Source: Candidatus Calescibacterium sp.
GTDB taxonomy: Bacteria; DRYD01
Assembly (NCBI GenBank): GCA_025059235.1
Contig: JANXCV010000001.1
Span: 345,970-409,969 of the forward strand
Direction: 5' to 3'
Length of the DNA stretch: 64,000 bases
In this document: positions 1 to 9,682 of the stretch, piece after piece
Layout of the letters: each line of letters starts with the position of its first letter
How positions within the stretch are numbered: position 1 is the stretch's first letter
Made by a program: the position numbers and the translations under genes
Notes under the pieces: generated by a model
What the model was told of the DNA's origin: nothing
What the model saw: only the letters and a program-made list of their open reading frames with translations
Database searches by the model: none

Positions 1-68
1 AAAATACGTCGGGTGAGGAATTCAGAGCGTGAAGAAGCCTGCTGTAAAAAGCCTTCCATAGGGTTGGT

Positions 69-545
69 ATGAAACTTCTAACATTGTATGACGAAGTGCT
101 TAGAAGCCTTCTACAATCTTACACAGCCAAAACCCAAAGCAGGAAGAAAGCCAAAAATCTCAGACCAGCTTCAGAAAAGCAAGACAGAAAAGAATTTACT
201 CAAACCTCAGACATTTCATGCTTTGGAGAGTTCAAATAGTGCTTATTCTTAAGTTTTTGAACAGCAAAAAGCTAAAGCTCATAGTAGACAGCACGATGTT
301 GCCAGTAGCAAATACAAACAAAGCAAGAACACAGAAGATAAAGAGGTTTTCTGGACAAAGAGAAAGAGAAACTTATACAGCGCTCATTATGGCAAGAGAA
401 TGCAGTTTGAAGAGCTCTACTACGGTGTGCTTGTGATGGTATTGTGTGATAAGGCAAAGAGTACTTGGTTTAGGAATTTGGTAGGGCTTGCTGAGGTGTA
501 TGGAGATAGAGGTGATGCTATGGCTAATTTCTCACCTGACGTATG
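69..545 (+). pseudogene. decayed DDE transposase (IS982-like remnant)
   Basis: No intact gene covers this stretch, but pieces of one transposase can be read across at least three frames. A frame opening at 69 gives an N-terminal-like piece of 56 codons that stops at 237. The frame of 218 gives a stretch with IVDSTMLPVANTNKAR, which resembles the first catalytic Asp block (IIDS-LPV) of IS982-type transposases. Near position 360 the similarity jumps to the frame of 400, which reads NLYSAHYGKRMQFEELYYG, then VLVMVLCDKAK, like the YG(Y/V)K block that follows in these enzymes. No terminal inverted repeats were identified. The coding character fades by about 545 and I see nothing recognisable from there to the glycosyltransferase start at 683. 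The family assignment is tentative; that it is a broken transposase is more secure. Confidence 0.5.
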
Positions 546-682
546 TTTCAATACATATTATTTTATTTATACTTCAAAAAAATATCCCTTCATACAACAC
601 CAGAAAGGAAACCCAATATACACAATGTAATAATATAAATAATGAAGCTTTTCAATACCAAAATAGTAAAAAAATAACAATA

Positions 683-2026
683 ATGACAGAAAATGACAAG
701 AAATTCAGAATATTTATAGGAACAAGGGAAGTATCGGGGTACTATCATAGACTCTACAAAGCGCTTAAAAAACAAGGATATGCTGTAGAGTACTATTGTT
801 ATTATAACCCATTTGAGTACGCTTCACTATCAGATTATCAAAACATACTCGGTAAACTAATATATGTGCTAACTAAAATAAGGTATGGTATTATTCATAA
901 AAAACACAAGAAAAACTTAATTACTCTGCTTACAGAAAAATTATACCTTTTTTTAATTCACATATTGATAGAAATCATCAGTTTTTTAATTCTAATATAT
1001 TCTCTGTTCAAGTATGATGTATTTATCTTTTCATTTGCAAGCTCTATAATTCCCTATCCGTACCTTATCGATTTACCTGTACTAAAATTTTTTAAAAAAA
1101 AGATAATATCTTGTGTTTTTCATGGAAGTGAAGCAAGACCAAGATATATATCAATGTACGGTATAAATAGAGAAAACCCAACATATATGGATTTTAAAGA
1201 AGTATACAAAACCGTCAAAATACAAAAACAAAAACTAAGAAACATAGAAAAATATTCAGATATAGTCATAGGTAGCTATCTTACCTCACACTTTCTCAAG
1301 AAAAAATTTGTGGATTATTTGTACATAGGTAACATATCTCCGGACCCCCCAGAAAACAAAAAAGAAAATCCAAATATGTCAAATAAAATAAAAATTCTAC
1401 ACGCTCCTTCAAAAGCTGAAATGAAAGGAACTAGCAAAATAAGAGAAGTAGTAAAAAAACTAAAACAAAAATATCAAAATATTGAATACATTGAAATAAC
1501 TGGAAAACCTAACGAAGAAGTAATAAAAGCAATACAAGAATGCAGCTTTGTCGTTGACCAGCTATATAGTGATACTCCTTTAGCAGTACTAGGAACTGAA
1601 GCTGCCATTTATGGTAAAGCAACAATCACAGCTGGGTATGTCTGGAAAGAATTATACAGTATCTATCCTAGTGAAATACTTACTCCTTCATACCTATGTC
1701 ACCCCTCAGAAATAGAGGAAGCAATAGAAACACTAATCAACAATTCAAAACTAAGAGAAGAAATAGCGAACAAAGTACATAACTTCGTATTGAAAAACTG
1801 GAGTCCACAAATAATAGCCGATAAATTTATAAGTATAATAAAAAATGAGATACTAGAAAGCTGGTATACCGAACCAATACAAAACTATGCCCACTTCTGC
1901 TTCATCGATGAACAACTGGGTAAAAAATTATTGAAACAATATTTGTCTCTCTTTGGAGATAAAGCTCTTCTACTGGATGATAAACCTATATTAAAACAAG
2001 AATTCATAAAAATAGCAAACTCATGA
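683..2026 (+). CDS. glycosyltransferase, GT4-like
   Basis: A 447-residue protein resembling GT-B glycosyltransferases that transfer a nucleotide-activated sugar during surface polysaccharide or glycoprotein assembly. The N-terminal Rossmann half opens with RIFIGTREVSGYYHRLYKAL. The middle contains a long hydrophobic stretch (about residues 75-125) followed by HGSEARPR. The C-terminal half begins at ILHAPSKAEMKGT and ends in VVDQLYSDTP and LGTEAAIYGKATI, the usual position of the donor-sugar binding region. The frame is open upstream to 488, but those codons run through the transposase remnant, so I place the start at the ATG at 683, just before the conserved N-terminus; no strong Shine-Dalgarno is seen. 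The stop overlaps the start of the broken epimerase at 2023 by 4 bases, so the two were once one transcription unit. Substrate is unknown. Confidence 0.8.
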   Translation: MTENDKKFRIFIGTREVSGYYHRLYKALKKQGYAVEYYCYYNPFEYASLSDYQNILGKLIYVLTKIRYGIIHKKHKKNLITLLTEKLYLFLIHILIEIISFLILIYSLFKYDVFIFSFASSIIPYPYLIDLPVLKFFKKKIISCVFHGSEARPRYISMYGINRENPTYMDFKEVYKTVKIQKQKLRNIEKYSDIVIGSYLTSHFLKKKFVDYLYIGNISPDPPENKKENPNMSNKIKILHAPSKAEMKGTSKIREVVKKLKQKYQNIEYIEITGKPNEEVIKAIQECSFVVDQLYSDTPLAVLGTEAAIYGKATITAGYVWKELYSIYPSEILTPSYLCHPSEIEEAIETLINNSKLREEIANKVHNFVLKNWSPQIIADKFISIIKNEILESWYTEPIQNYAHFCFIDEQLGKKLLKQYLSLFGDKALLLDDKPILKQEFIKIANS

Positions 2027-2786
2027 AAATACTGGTCATAGGGGCAAATGGATTTCTAGGAAGCAAAGTAGTAGAAACAATTCCACAAGAAAACACTATA
2101 TTCGCAAACATAAGATCTGATACACCTAACTTTACAAAAAAAGAAAATATAGAAATTTTCAAACAAGACTTATCCAATCTTGATTTAAGTATTTTTCCTA
2201 AAAACATCGACGTTATATTTTATCTAGCACAGTCCAGAAATTATAAGAAGTTTCCAGAATATGCCGATGAAATTCTTAACATAAACTTAATCGTTCCAAT
2301 GAAAATTGCACAATGGGCAATAAAAAATAAAGTAAAAAAATTCGTATACATATCTACGGGAGGAGTATATAACTTTTCCTCTATACATCTTCAAAGCTTT
2401 CAGCCGAAATTATACTAAGAAACTACAGCGATTATTTTGAATCGTTTGTTATACTTCGACCATTCTTCATATACGGTCCCAAACAAAATATAAACATGTT
2501 AATACCACAACTCATAAAAAAAGTATACTACGAAGAAGAAATAATGCTGGATGGTAAAGATAGAAGATGCAGCTTTAGCAACCACAAAAACAATATACCT
2601 TCAAGGTAAACACATCATAAACATAGCAGGAAATCAAATTCTAAACCTTAAATCACAGAGATATCAAGAATTCTAAAAAAACCCTAAAATAATAACCACA
2701 GAAAAAGAGAGCTTATCACTAGTAGGAGATATAACAGATCAGAAGGACTAAAAAGAACGATAGATTATTATAAAAATGTTCTCTAA
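2023..2786 (+). pseudogene. broken NAD-dependent sugar epimerase/dehydratase (SDR)
   Basis: The first 131 codons (2023-2418) read as an extended SDR: MKILVIGANGFLGSK is the NAD-binding GxxGxxG motif and FVYISTGGVYNFS is the strand leading to the active site. The frame then ends early at 2418. A second frame beginning near 2388 continues the protein with SKLSAEIILRNY (the region after the catalytic YxxxK) and ILRPFFIYGPKQNI, then a third frame gives EDAALATTKTIYLQG and KHIINIAGNQILNLK, and a last piece LKRTIDYYKNVL ends at 2786. About 20 residues holding the YxxxK motif seem deleted at the first break. At least three frame changes make a functional enzyme unlikely. It overlaps the glycosyltransferase stop by 4 bases, so it was probably a partner in the same glycan pathway. 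Confidence 0.85.
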
Positions 2787-2795
2787 AGTGTATTT

Positions 2796-3302
2796 CTAGA
2801 ATTCCACATATTTTGATATTTCTTCCAGATCCTCTACTGTTATACCCTCTATTCTAAGCAATTCATTGATATTCGTAAAATTACCGTATTTTTCCCTATA
2901 TTGGACTATTTTGTAGGCTGTTTTCCGGGAAATACCAGGTAACTTAGTAAGTTCCTCAACAGTAGACGTATTTATATTTATCTTTATCTTTGCACTTTTT
3001 ATAGGATATACTTTTATCATGTCCTCATCTCTAAGCTTCTTAGCCAAATTTATAGACTCTAAGTCCGCCGTTCCCTTGGGTTTAGCCAAAATAAGAACAT
3101 CTTGAACTCTGGAACCAACTGCTAACTCATAAACACCAGGATTCTCAACCTCTCCACAAACATAAACCTTTATAGTCTTTCTTTCAGAATTATACTCAGG
3201 CATATCAAAAAATATCAAAAGATAAACTGTAAAGATAAACATTATCAATAGAAGCAAATAATTAGTATACTGGGATAAAGACGATAGGAGTTTGTTGATC
3301 AT
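2796..3302 (-). CDS. comEA: ComEA-like SLBB/helix-hairpin-helix protein
   Basis: A 168-residue membrane-anchored protein like ComEA, the exported DNA receptor of natural transformation. One transmembrane segment lies at about residues 14-32. An SLBB-type fold follows at about 43-100 (KVYVCGEVENPGVYEL, then LRDEDMIKVYP). The C-terminus holds a double helix-hairpin-helix DNA-binding domain starting ININTSTVEELTKLPGI and ending NINELLRIEGI. The ATG lies inside the end of the CofE-like gene upstream (41-base overlap), so the two are co-transcribed and probably translationally coupled. No ComEC or other uptake gene is in the window. Some ComEA-like proteins are SLBB proteins of other function, but the HhH end fits DNA binding. 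Confidence 0.85.
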   Translation of the reverse strand: MINKLLSSLSQYTNYLLLLIMFIFTVYLLIFFDMPEYNSERKTIKVYVCGEVENPGVYELAVGSRVQDVLILAKPKGTADLESINLAKKLRDEDMIKVYPIKSAKIKININTSTVEELTKLPGISRKTAYKIVQYREKYGNFTNINELLRIEGITVEDLEEISKYVEF

Positions 3303-4446
3303 CGTTACCTTGAGGATTTGTCTTTAGTGCTTCAATCACTATTTCCCTATATTGTTTATCAGAATATCCCAATATGTCAACTTTACCTAAGTCATTGGCA
3401 TCAACAACAAAAACCTCTATATCGATATTATTATTTTTCTGTAATCTTTGTTTTAGTGTGATAGAAAACTCATCTGGTTTATCTGGAGCAAGTACTACAA
3501 ATTTATCAAAGGGTCTAATGGTTCCTCCAGCATCGTCAACAGCAGCTGCTTTTCTCCCGGCAAAGATATAAAACCATCCACTAAATCCCATGATTTTACC
3601 CAAAATCCCTGGGAAAAGTGAAAAGTAAAACCTCCAAAAACCTATATCCCTAATTACTAACTCCAAAGCATATGGGCTAGATAAAGAACTATCCTCCCCA
3701 AAATAATGATTAAATAACTTAGCAGCAAAAGAAGGATAAACATCGTATACTGACCTAACTCTACCTTGTATTATAGCTACTAAACTCTCTGCAATACAAA
3801 TTAAAAGTTTTTTGCAGTTAATATTTCTTATATTAATTAATTCCAATCCTCTTTCTATTAGTGAAACTAGGTAATCACTACCCTGAAAATGAGTTATAAC
3901 AGGGACTTTTAAACAAAATACATTACCAATTTGTAGAATATCAACTCCACTCCACAACTTAGCCCCACCAGTCTTTCCAGGTTGAAAATCTAAATTTAAA
4001 TCTATATTCTCAATACTAAACTCCTTATACAGTGTTCTAATAGGTTTTAGATCATAATACCAGACTCTCAATGCTAATCCAAATCTATCCTTATAATCCT
4101 GAAAATCCTTGTTAGATAATTCAAATTCAATCCAAAACTTATGAGTTTTGTTTTTTTTCAAAATAACAGTATCAAAATAATAAAAACTATTATTGTACAC
4201 TGTCTTTCTACTAGGGATAATAGGTAATAAATCGGCTTCACAATTTAGAATAATGGAATGAAAAATACCCCTGTTAATAACACCAACTTCAAAACTTAAA
4301 AAAAGTTTATCGTCAATAATTTTTGAGTAGTAACTTTCTATTTTCAGATCCAAACTACATCCTTTTCTAACAAAATACAGTACCAAAGCTATGAAAGTTG
4401 GCAAAAATAGAATGAAAAGAGAAACAGTTATGATATATAACAACAT
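3262..4446 (-). CDS. membrane-anchored CofE-like (F420-0:glutamate ligase fold) protein
   Basis: A 394-residue protein with one N-terminal membrane segment (about 3-27), an unassigned beta-rich domain (about 30-165) and a C-terminal region that follows the order of the F420-0:gamma-glutamyl ligase fold (PF01996). The cues are LKVPVITHFQGSDYLVSLI (the entry strand), then CIAESLVAIIQGRVRSVYDV (AEK-VAIAQGRV-block), YPSFAAKLF (PS-FA), LSSPYALELVIRDIG (SP-ELVLRE) and later FVVLAPDKPDEFS. These motifs are divergent and the catalytic metal ligands cannot be assigned by eye. It sits between rpsB (16 bases upstream) and the ComEA-like gene, which it overlaps. No F420 biosynthesis gene is visible, so the activity may be ligation of glutamate to something else, or none. 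Confidence 0.6.
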   Translation of the reverse strand: MLLYIITVSLFILFLPTFIALVLYFVRKGCSLDLKIESYYSKIIDDKLFLSFEVGVINRGIFHSIILNCEADLLPIIPSRKTVYNNSFYYFDTVILKKNKTHKFWIEFELSNKDFQDYKDRFGLALRVWYYDLKPIRTLYKEFSIENIDLNLDFQPGKTGGAKLWSGVDILQIGNVFCLKVPVITHFQGSDYLVSLIERGLELINIRNINCKKLLICIAESLVAIIQGRVRSVYDVYPSFAAKLFNHYFGEDSSLSSPYALELVIRDIGFWRFYFSLFPGILGKIMGFSGWFYIFAGRKAAAVDDAGGTIRPFDKFVVLAPDKPDEFSITLKQRLQKNNNIDIEVFVVDANDLGKVDILGYSDKQYREIVIEALKTNPQGNDDQQTPIVFIPVY

Positions 4447-4462
4447 GACGAATTATATGGTA

Positions 4463-5161
4463 TTATGCAGTCTTGGATTGATATATTGTTTTACCTTCGA
4501 CTATAGCATCAGTAAGCTTACCGACTACGTACTGAACAGATTTAAAAGCATCATCATTCGATGGTATAGGTAAATCAACTAATTCAGGGTTACCATCTGT
4601 ATCTACTATTCCCACTATTTTTAGTCCCATTTTTTTTGCTTCTTCTATGGCTATTACTTCTCTTCTTACATCTACTATCAGAACTATATCGGGTAGTTTA
4701 TACATTTCTCTTACCCCTTCATATTCAACCTGTAGAAATTCCAGTTCTTTTTGATATTTCTTTACTATCTTTTTGGGTAGGTTGTTCATTATACCTTCGT
4801 TAAACATTTTTTCTAGCTGGATCATGTAGTCTATTCTATTTCGGATAATTGGGAAGTTTGTGAAAAGTCCTCCAATCCATCTTTCAACTACGAAATGTAT
4901 TCCTGCTTTTCGAGCTTCATTTTTTATTATTTCTCTTGTATGTCGCTTAGTTCCGACGATCAAGAAAGTTTTTCCCTCTGCAGCCATTTCCTTTAGGTAG
5001 TAATATGCTTTCGTGAGTTGTACTACAGTCTTTGCAAGATCAATGATATATATTCCTCCTCTTCGAGTAAATATAAATTTTTTCATTTTAGGGTTCCATT
5101 TTTTTGTTGGATGCCCAAAGTGACAACCGTTCTCTAATAATTCTTTTACCGTTGTTATCAT
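4463..5161 (-). CDS. rpsB: 30S ribosomal protein S2
   Basis: A 232-residue S2 protein of the small ribosomal subunit. The N-terminus carries the family signature ELLENGCHFGHPTKKWNPKM, followed by IYIIDLAKTV, FLIVGTKRH, RWIGGLFTNF and the C-terminal IVDTDGNPELVDLPIPSNDDA. Length is typical of short S2 forms. A strong Shine-Dalgarno (AAGGGGG) lies about 8 bases before the ATG at 5161. The usual partner tsf is not downstream; instead a CofE-like gene follows 16 bases on, and the giant TamB-like gene precedes it by 50 bases. Confidence 0.98.
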   Translation of the reverse strand: MITTVKELLENGCHFGHPTKKWNPKMKKFIFTRRGGIYIIDLAKTVVQLTKAYYYLKEMAAEGKTFLIVGTKRHTREIIKNEARKAGIHFVVERWIGGLFTNFPIIRNRIDYMIQLEKMFNEGIMNNLPKKIVKKYQKELEFLQVEYEGVREMYKLPDIVLIVDVRREVIAIEEAKKMGLKIVGIVDTDGNPELVDLPIPSNDDAFKSVQYVVGKLTDAIVEGKTIYQSKTA

Positions 5162-5211
5162 TTATTCAACCCCCTTAGCATATTTTCCATTTAGTTATTC
5201 TACAACTATCT

Positions 5212-8200
5212 CTAGAAACCCTTTACAAAAATAATACTTACTTGATTTCTAGCATTACTATAAGTTCTAAAGTTTATACTTATTATTCCTTTTCCTAATC
5301 TTTTTATGATCCAATCGATCGAATAATACCAATCGTATCCCACTCTGCTGTATCTATTATTACCAGAATAGAAACTAAAGTAACTTATAAAAACGTTTGG
5401 AAGTATTTCCCGTTGAATAGTATAACCTTGCCAGGAAAAATACATTAGATCAAGAATAGGAGTGTTGAAAAAGCTCAAAGCTAAGCGATCTGATATGAAA
5501 TCCTCTTTATTATCCCTTCTACCAAACTCACCTAGACTTAGATTTTTAATATCACCTTTGAATATCGTAATTTTATAATCGAAAATATCTGAACTAATTT
5601 TTTGGAGGACTACGTACAAGTCTCCGCTAGTGTCTAAACCATCAAAACTCCATATACCTTGTAAAATCTTATATAAACCATCAATAAGAACAACAAACCC
5701 TTTCTTTGCCCTTAATTCACCTACTAAAATCCCTGAAAAATACTTTATATCTCCTGAAAAAATAACATCGATAAAGTTATTCCTAAATCTAACAGAATTA
5801 AAATTAATCGAAAGATTAATTGGAATCCTCAAAATTCCCTTATTCTCTAATCGTCTATACTCAAGCTTTCCATAATTACATTCAATATTTCCATAAACAC
5901 CGGGTTCTCTAATGAAAGGAAAAATAACTAAATTGACTTTCAAACTTCCTTTGTAATAAAAACTACCAAGATCTAGCTCATCTAGGTCAGAAATCAAGGT
6001 AATTACATTCCCATCAAAACCTAAAACTATAGGTGAATTGTTTACCTTGACAATTGGTGAAACAAAACCTCTATCTCTGAATATCATTCTACCGTCAAGA
6101 AAAATCCTATTCGATAACAACATAAAACTGAATCTGTCAAAATCAAATACAAACAACCTATTCTTAAAATCCAAACTAAAATTCATATCCCCTTCACAGT
6201 AGCTTAGTAGGAAAGAAGGTATTCCAATTAAATAGATACTATCCACCTTTTTGGTTGCGTAGTCAAAAATAAACTCCATAATCATTCTATTAGCCTCCGA
6301 TAGTACAAATCTTAGTTTATGGATTACATAATGATTGTTGTTCAACTTAAATTCAGGATTTAAACTAAGTACATAACTATTACCAAAAAGAATGAAATAT
6401 AAGTTAACACGTACATTACTAAAAATTTCTTTGTTTTCTAAAGTTATTAATCCAGATTCTAGTAGGGATTTTATAAATTTGCTAAAATTATTAATCTTCA
6501 GATTCTGAAAATCTATCTCAATAAACCCGGTTGAATAAATTTGATTTAAATATTCCTTTATATATTCATTTTTTACTTCCAAATTCAGAAGTCTAAGTAT
6601 CTCTTTAAGTGAAACTTGAATTTTTCCGTCCAGCAAAAGATTGTCACTGTCTAACTCAAAACTAATATCCTGGACAGCTTTTCTATATATATCATCAATA
6701 AGAGAGTAGTATGATAGTTTCCAACTGCTTTCAAGATGAAATTTGCTCAGAAAAGAGAGCAAATCATCGATTGAATCCACATTTTGACTATCTAACCCAA
6801 ACACCGAATTCCAGAAAGCAACATACCCTACAGCTTCTATCTCTTTGAAGTTATATTCCTTAAAAATCAGATTCTCCAATTTACAGTCTACTTCCAATCT
6901 ACCATATAGAAAACCCTCTTTATATGATACTTCTAATTTCAGTATATCTTCTTTACTTGTATTAGCTAAATGCAAAATATTACCTAAATTGATAAAATCT
7001 AAAAAATGATTACTGAGAAATAGTTTAGCTTTAATAGTGTCTTTCGAAAAATCAACTTCAATTTTTCCCCACTGTGATTTATCATTACTCCAGCAAGTAA
7101 TAAATGCATTAAATGAATTAATGCCTATTCTTACTGGATAACTATATTTAATCTTCAAATCAAATGATCCATCTATCACCAAAAAGAAGTTCAATAAATA
7201 GCCTAAATAGATTTTAGAATCTTTCAGATTAATCTGGACACCATTTTCAGAAAACCTTAACAAACTATTGATTTTAATGCTCTGAATTTTGTATACTTCT
7301 ATCTGATCAACAAGATTTAAAATCTGGTTTAATAAAACTAGTTCATTCCAATCTAAGTTAATGTTTGCATTAACAAATAAACCTTCAGTACCTGCTTTTT
7401 GAGAGTGAAATCCTAAAATTCGTTTTCCTTCTAGATAAATATCTATATCAAAAAATAGTTGAGTAGCAGATTCCTTCAAAAATAAATCCACATTAATTCT
7501 TCTATCGATTAAAGTTTTCAAAAATTTCTCTAGACTGAGTACTTTTTTAAATTCATATTCAACGATTAATCGATCATAAATTTTCCTAAAACCATAGGCA
7601 GATAAGAGTAAATTTCTATCAATACAGAGTTCAAAGAAAGAAGAATATCCTTCAACTATAATAACAAGTTGCTTAGGTAAAGAGCTTCTTGCTACTAGGC
7701 TCATATAATTAAATAACAATTCCTGATTATCAAGAAAAACTAAAACTCCATTTCTCTTATAAAAAAATGCTTGACTACCCTTAAGAATTCGATCATAGAA
7801 GTAATCAAAATTTTTCACAATAAAAGGATAAAAATCTTTTCTGATTTCTCGATAATGATTAACAAAAAGAAGATACAAGCTCTTTAATTTTTCCCAATCA
7901 ACTTTGTAGTATAACAAGAAATCACTAGAATCTATCAAAACTTTGTCGTTAATAAATATTCCAAACAAACCTCTATAATCCCAAAATCCTATATTGTTTG
8001 ATCTTGCAAGCATATCTATAAATCTTCTAGTTAAAGATTCGAAATTTGCTAGTTCCCTAAACTTGTAACCTATTTCAAAAAAAACACATATATCTTTATT
8101 TGAAAAAAGTATTCTAAGCTCATTAGGGTTATATGTACCAAAAACTAATAGCTCAGTAGGTACAAAATTTAAAGGAAAGTTCTTAAAAATGCCGCTTTGC

Positions 8201-9675
8201 CTGTTAAGTTTCAAAAAAGAGAAGATATTAGCAATATCGTTCAATTTAGCACCAAATATCATATTATTCCAGAAGATAGAATTTTTATAGTCAGTTAGAA
8301 ATAAACTGAATTTATCAGACCAAGAAATACATGCTCCTAAGAAACCTGAAAAATATACAGCTTTCTTGTTTGTGAGGTTTAGAATTCCAAACTCTTTTTC
8401 TGCCAAAACCCAAAGTTCACCTGAATAATTAAAATACAGCCATAAATCACCACTACCTAAAAAACTTATGCCCCCCTCACCAAAACTAATTAACATATCC
8501 CTATAAAGGATAACAAAATCATTTTCTGACAAATCCATAGTAATAGTCAATCTACCTATATTTCTAGTAGTCTCTTGGATAGACGAAAATATTCTGAAAA
8601 TCTTTTTTGCTAAAGGAGGCATAAAAAATTCATATTTTTTAAACAAATGAATTAATTCAGCACTCTTGAAATCCCTTGGGATCATTCTTTGAACATTTGA
8701 TTCTAACCATCTTACGTAATCAAAACTAACAAATAAGATATTTTTCAGATATCGTGTTATGCATTCTGAATCTAACGAGTAGAAGATAACTTCCTCCCTG
8801 TTAAGAACTATTCTTAATAAATCAGCTTTTAAATTGAGATTTAAATCCAAAAAACTATTCCAGTTTAAATTCTTAAATTTAACAGATAAACCGTCGATAG
8901 TAATAACTTCTTTTTCTTTTCTCATAAAAGTTATTTCCTCTGAATATATAACTAGATCCTCACTACCTGACAATTTCGAGCCAGTTATAAAAACAGTTAT
9001 ATCCTTGTACAAATACGATATTTTTTTTGAATGAATAATAAGATCTATCGTATTTATCGGGAAAGATTGAAAATTAATTTTACCACTTAAATCGTAAATA
9101 TTAAGATTTTGAAACTGCAAGAAGCTTATATTGAATTTTAGTACACCTTTTACAGCAATCGAGCTAGCCTCACAATATAAATCCAAATAGTCATTCCTCA
9201 AACTCAAATACATGTTATTGATATCCTGTGATCCATTAAACAAAACTACTATTTGGACCGTAGAATCGTTGAGATAATTAAGGTAAAACGGTAATTTATA
9301 ATTTCTGTCTTTAACAACAAAACTAGCGTATATAGTAACCCTATTCCTTGCTATAAGATTAATATATAATTTAGCAAAAAAATTGCTAAAAATATACTTC
9401 TTCTGAATGGAATTTATATACCTATACAAAGAAGGATAATCCGTCTTAGAAAAACTGCTATACTCTTGAGATTTAGTCAAAAACTTCTGGTAAAACTTAT
9501 CAAGGTACAACGTAGAATATATTTTATCACCTCTAATCCTATATTCAAGGAATTCCTCATAACTACCCCTAATCTCAGAAAAATAAGAAAATAGAAAGAA
9601 AGCAAGCAAAATAAGAAAATAGAAAAATAACATTATTGGGTAACTATAACGAGTAAAAACCTTTTTATGAATCAT
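5212..9675 (-). CDS. TamB/AsmA-like giant envelope protein
   Basis: A protein of about 1487 residues with a single N-terminal membrane anchor (about residues 12-32, MLFFYFLILLAFFLFSYF) and a very long, almost entirely beta-predicted body of alternating hydrophobic and polar residues. This architecture, and a C-terminal stretch with GNIECNYGKLEYRRLENK that matches the repeating style of the TamB/DUF490 C-domain, point to the bridge-like lipid-transfer or translocation proteins between inner and outer membranes. I saw no clear TamB signature beyond this. The frame is open to a TTG at 9711, but that lies inside the methyltransferase gene; the ATG at 9675, 7 bases after the methyltransferase stop, is the better start. 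No bamA-like gene is adjacent. It could instead be another AsmA-clan member. Confidence 0.6.
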   Translation of the reverse strand: MIHKKVFTRYSYPIMLFFYFLILLAFFLFSYFSEIRGSYEEFLEYRIRGDKIYSTLYLDKFYQKFLTKSQEYSSFSKTDYPSLYRYINSIQKKYIFSNFFAKLYINLIARNRVTIYASFVVKDRNYKLPFYLNYLNDSTVQIVVLFNGSQDINNMYLSLRNDYLDLYCEASSIAVKGVLKFNISFLQFQNLNIYDLSGKINFQSFPINTIDLIIHSKKISYLYKDITVFITGSKLSGSEDLVIYSEEITFMRKEKEVITIDGLSVKFKNLNWNSFLDLNLNLKADLLRIVLNREEVIFYSLDSECITRYLKNILFVSFDYVRWLESNVQRMIPRDFKSAELIHLFKKYEFFMPPLAKKIFRIFSSIQETTRNIGRLTITMDLSENDFVILYRDMLISFGEGGISFLGSGDLWLYFNYSGELWVLAEKEFGILNLTNKKAVYFSGFLGACISWSDKFSLFLTDYKNSIFWNNMIFGAKLNDIANIFSFLKLNRQSGIFKNFPLNFVPTELLVFGTYNPNELRILFSNKDICVFFEIGYKFRELANFESLTRRFIDMLARSNNIGFWDYRGLFGIFINDKVLIDSSDFLLYYKVDWEKLKSLYLLFVNHYREIRKDFYPFIVKNFDYFYDRILKGSQAFFYKRNGVLVFLDNQELLFNYMSLVARSSLPKQLVIIVEGYSSFFELCIDRNLLLSAYGFRKIYDRLIVEYEFKKVLSLEKFLKTLIDRRINVDLFLKESATQLFFDIDIYLEGKRILGFHSQKAGTEGLFVNANINLDWNELVLLNQILNLVDQIEVYKIQSIKINSLLRFSENGVQINLKDSKIYLGYLLNFFLVIDGSFDLKIKYSYPVRIGINSFNAFITCWSNDKSQWGKIEVDFSKDTIKAKLFLSNHFLDFINLGNILHLANTSKEDILKLEVSYKEGFLYGRLEVDCKLENLIFKEYNFKEIEAVGYVAFWNSVFGLDSQNVDSIDDLLSFLSKFHLESSWKLSYYSLIDDIYRKAVQDISFELDSDNLLLDGKIQVSLKEILRLLNLEVKNEYIKEYLNQIYSTGFIEIDFQNLKINNFSKFIKSLLESGLITLENKEIFSNVRVNLYFILFGNSYVLSLNPEFKLNNNHYVIHKLRFVLSEANRMIMEFIFDYATKKVDSIYLIGIPSFLLSYCEGDMNFSLDFKNRLFVFDFDRFSFMLLSNRIFLDGRMIFRDRGFVSPIVKVNNSPIVLGFDGNVITLISDLDELDLGSFYYKGSLKVNLVIFPFIREPGVYGNIECNYGKLEYRRLENKGILRIPINLSINFNSVRFRNNFIDVIFSGDIKYFSGILVGELRAKKGFVVLIDGLYKILQGIWSFDGLDTSGDLYVVLQKISSDIFDYKITIFKGDIKNLSLGEFGRRDNKEDFISDRLALSFFNTPILDLMYFSWQGYTIQREILPNVFISYFSFYSGNNRYSRVGYDWYYSIDWIIKRLGKGIISINFRTYSNARNQVSIIFVKGF

Positions 9676-9682
9676 TAGGATT

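Noticed and set aside
488..682. Upstream 65 codons of the glycosyltransferase frame
   Set aside because: They overlap the transposase remnant, have no conserved N-terminal sequence, and the frame beginning at 683 starts with the known strand.
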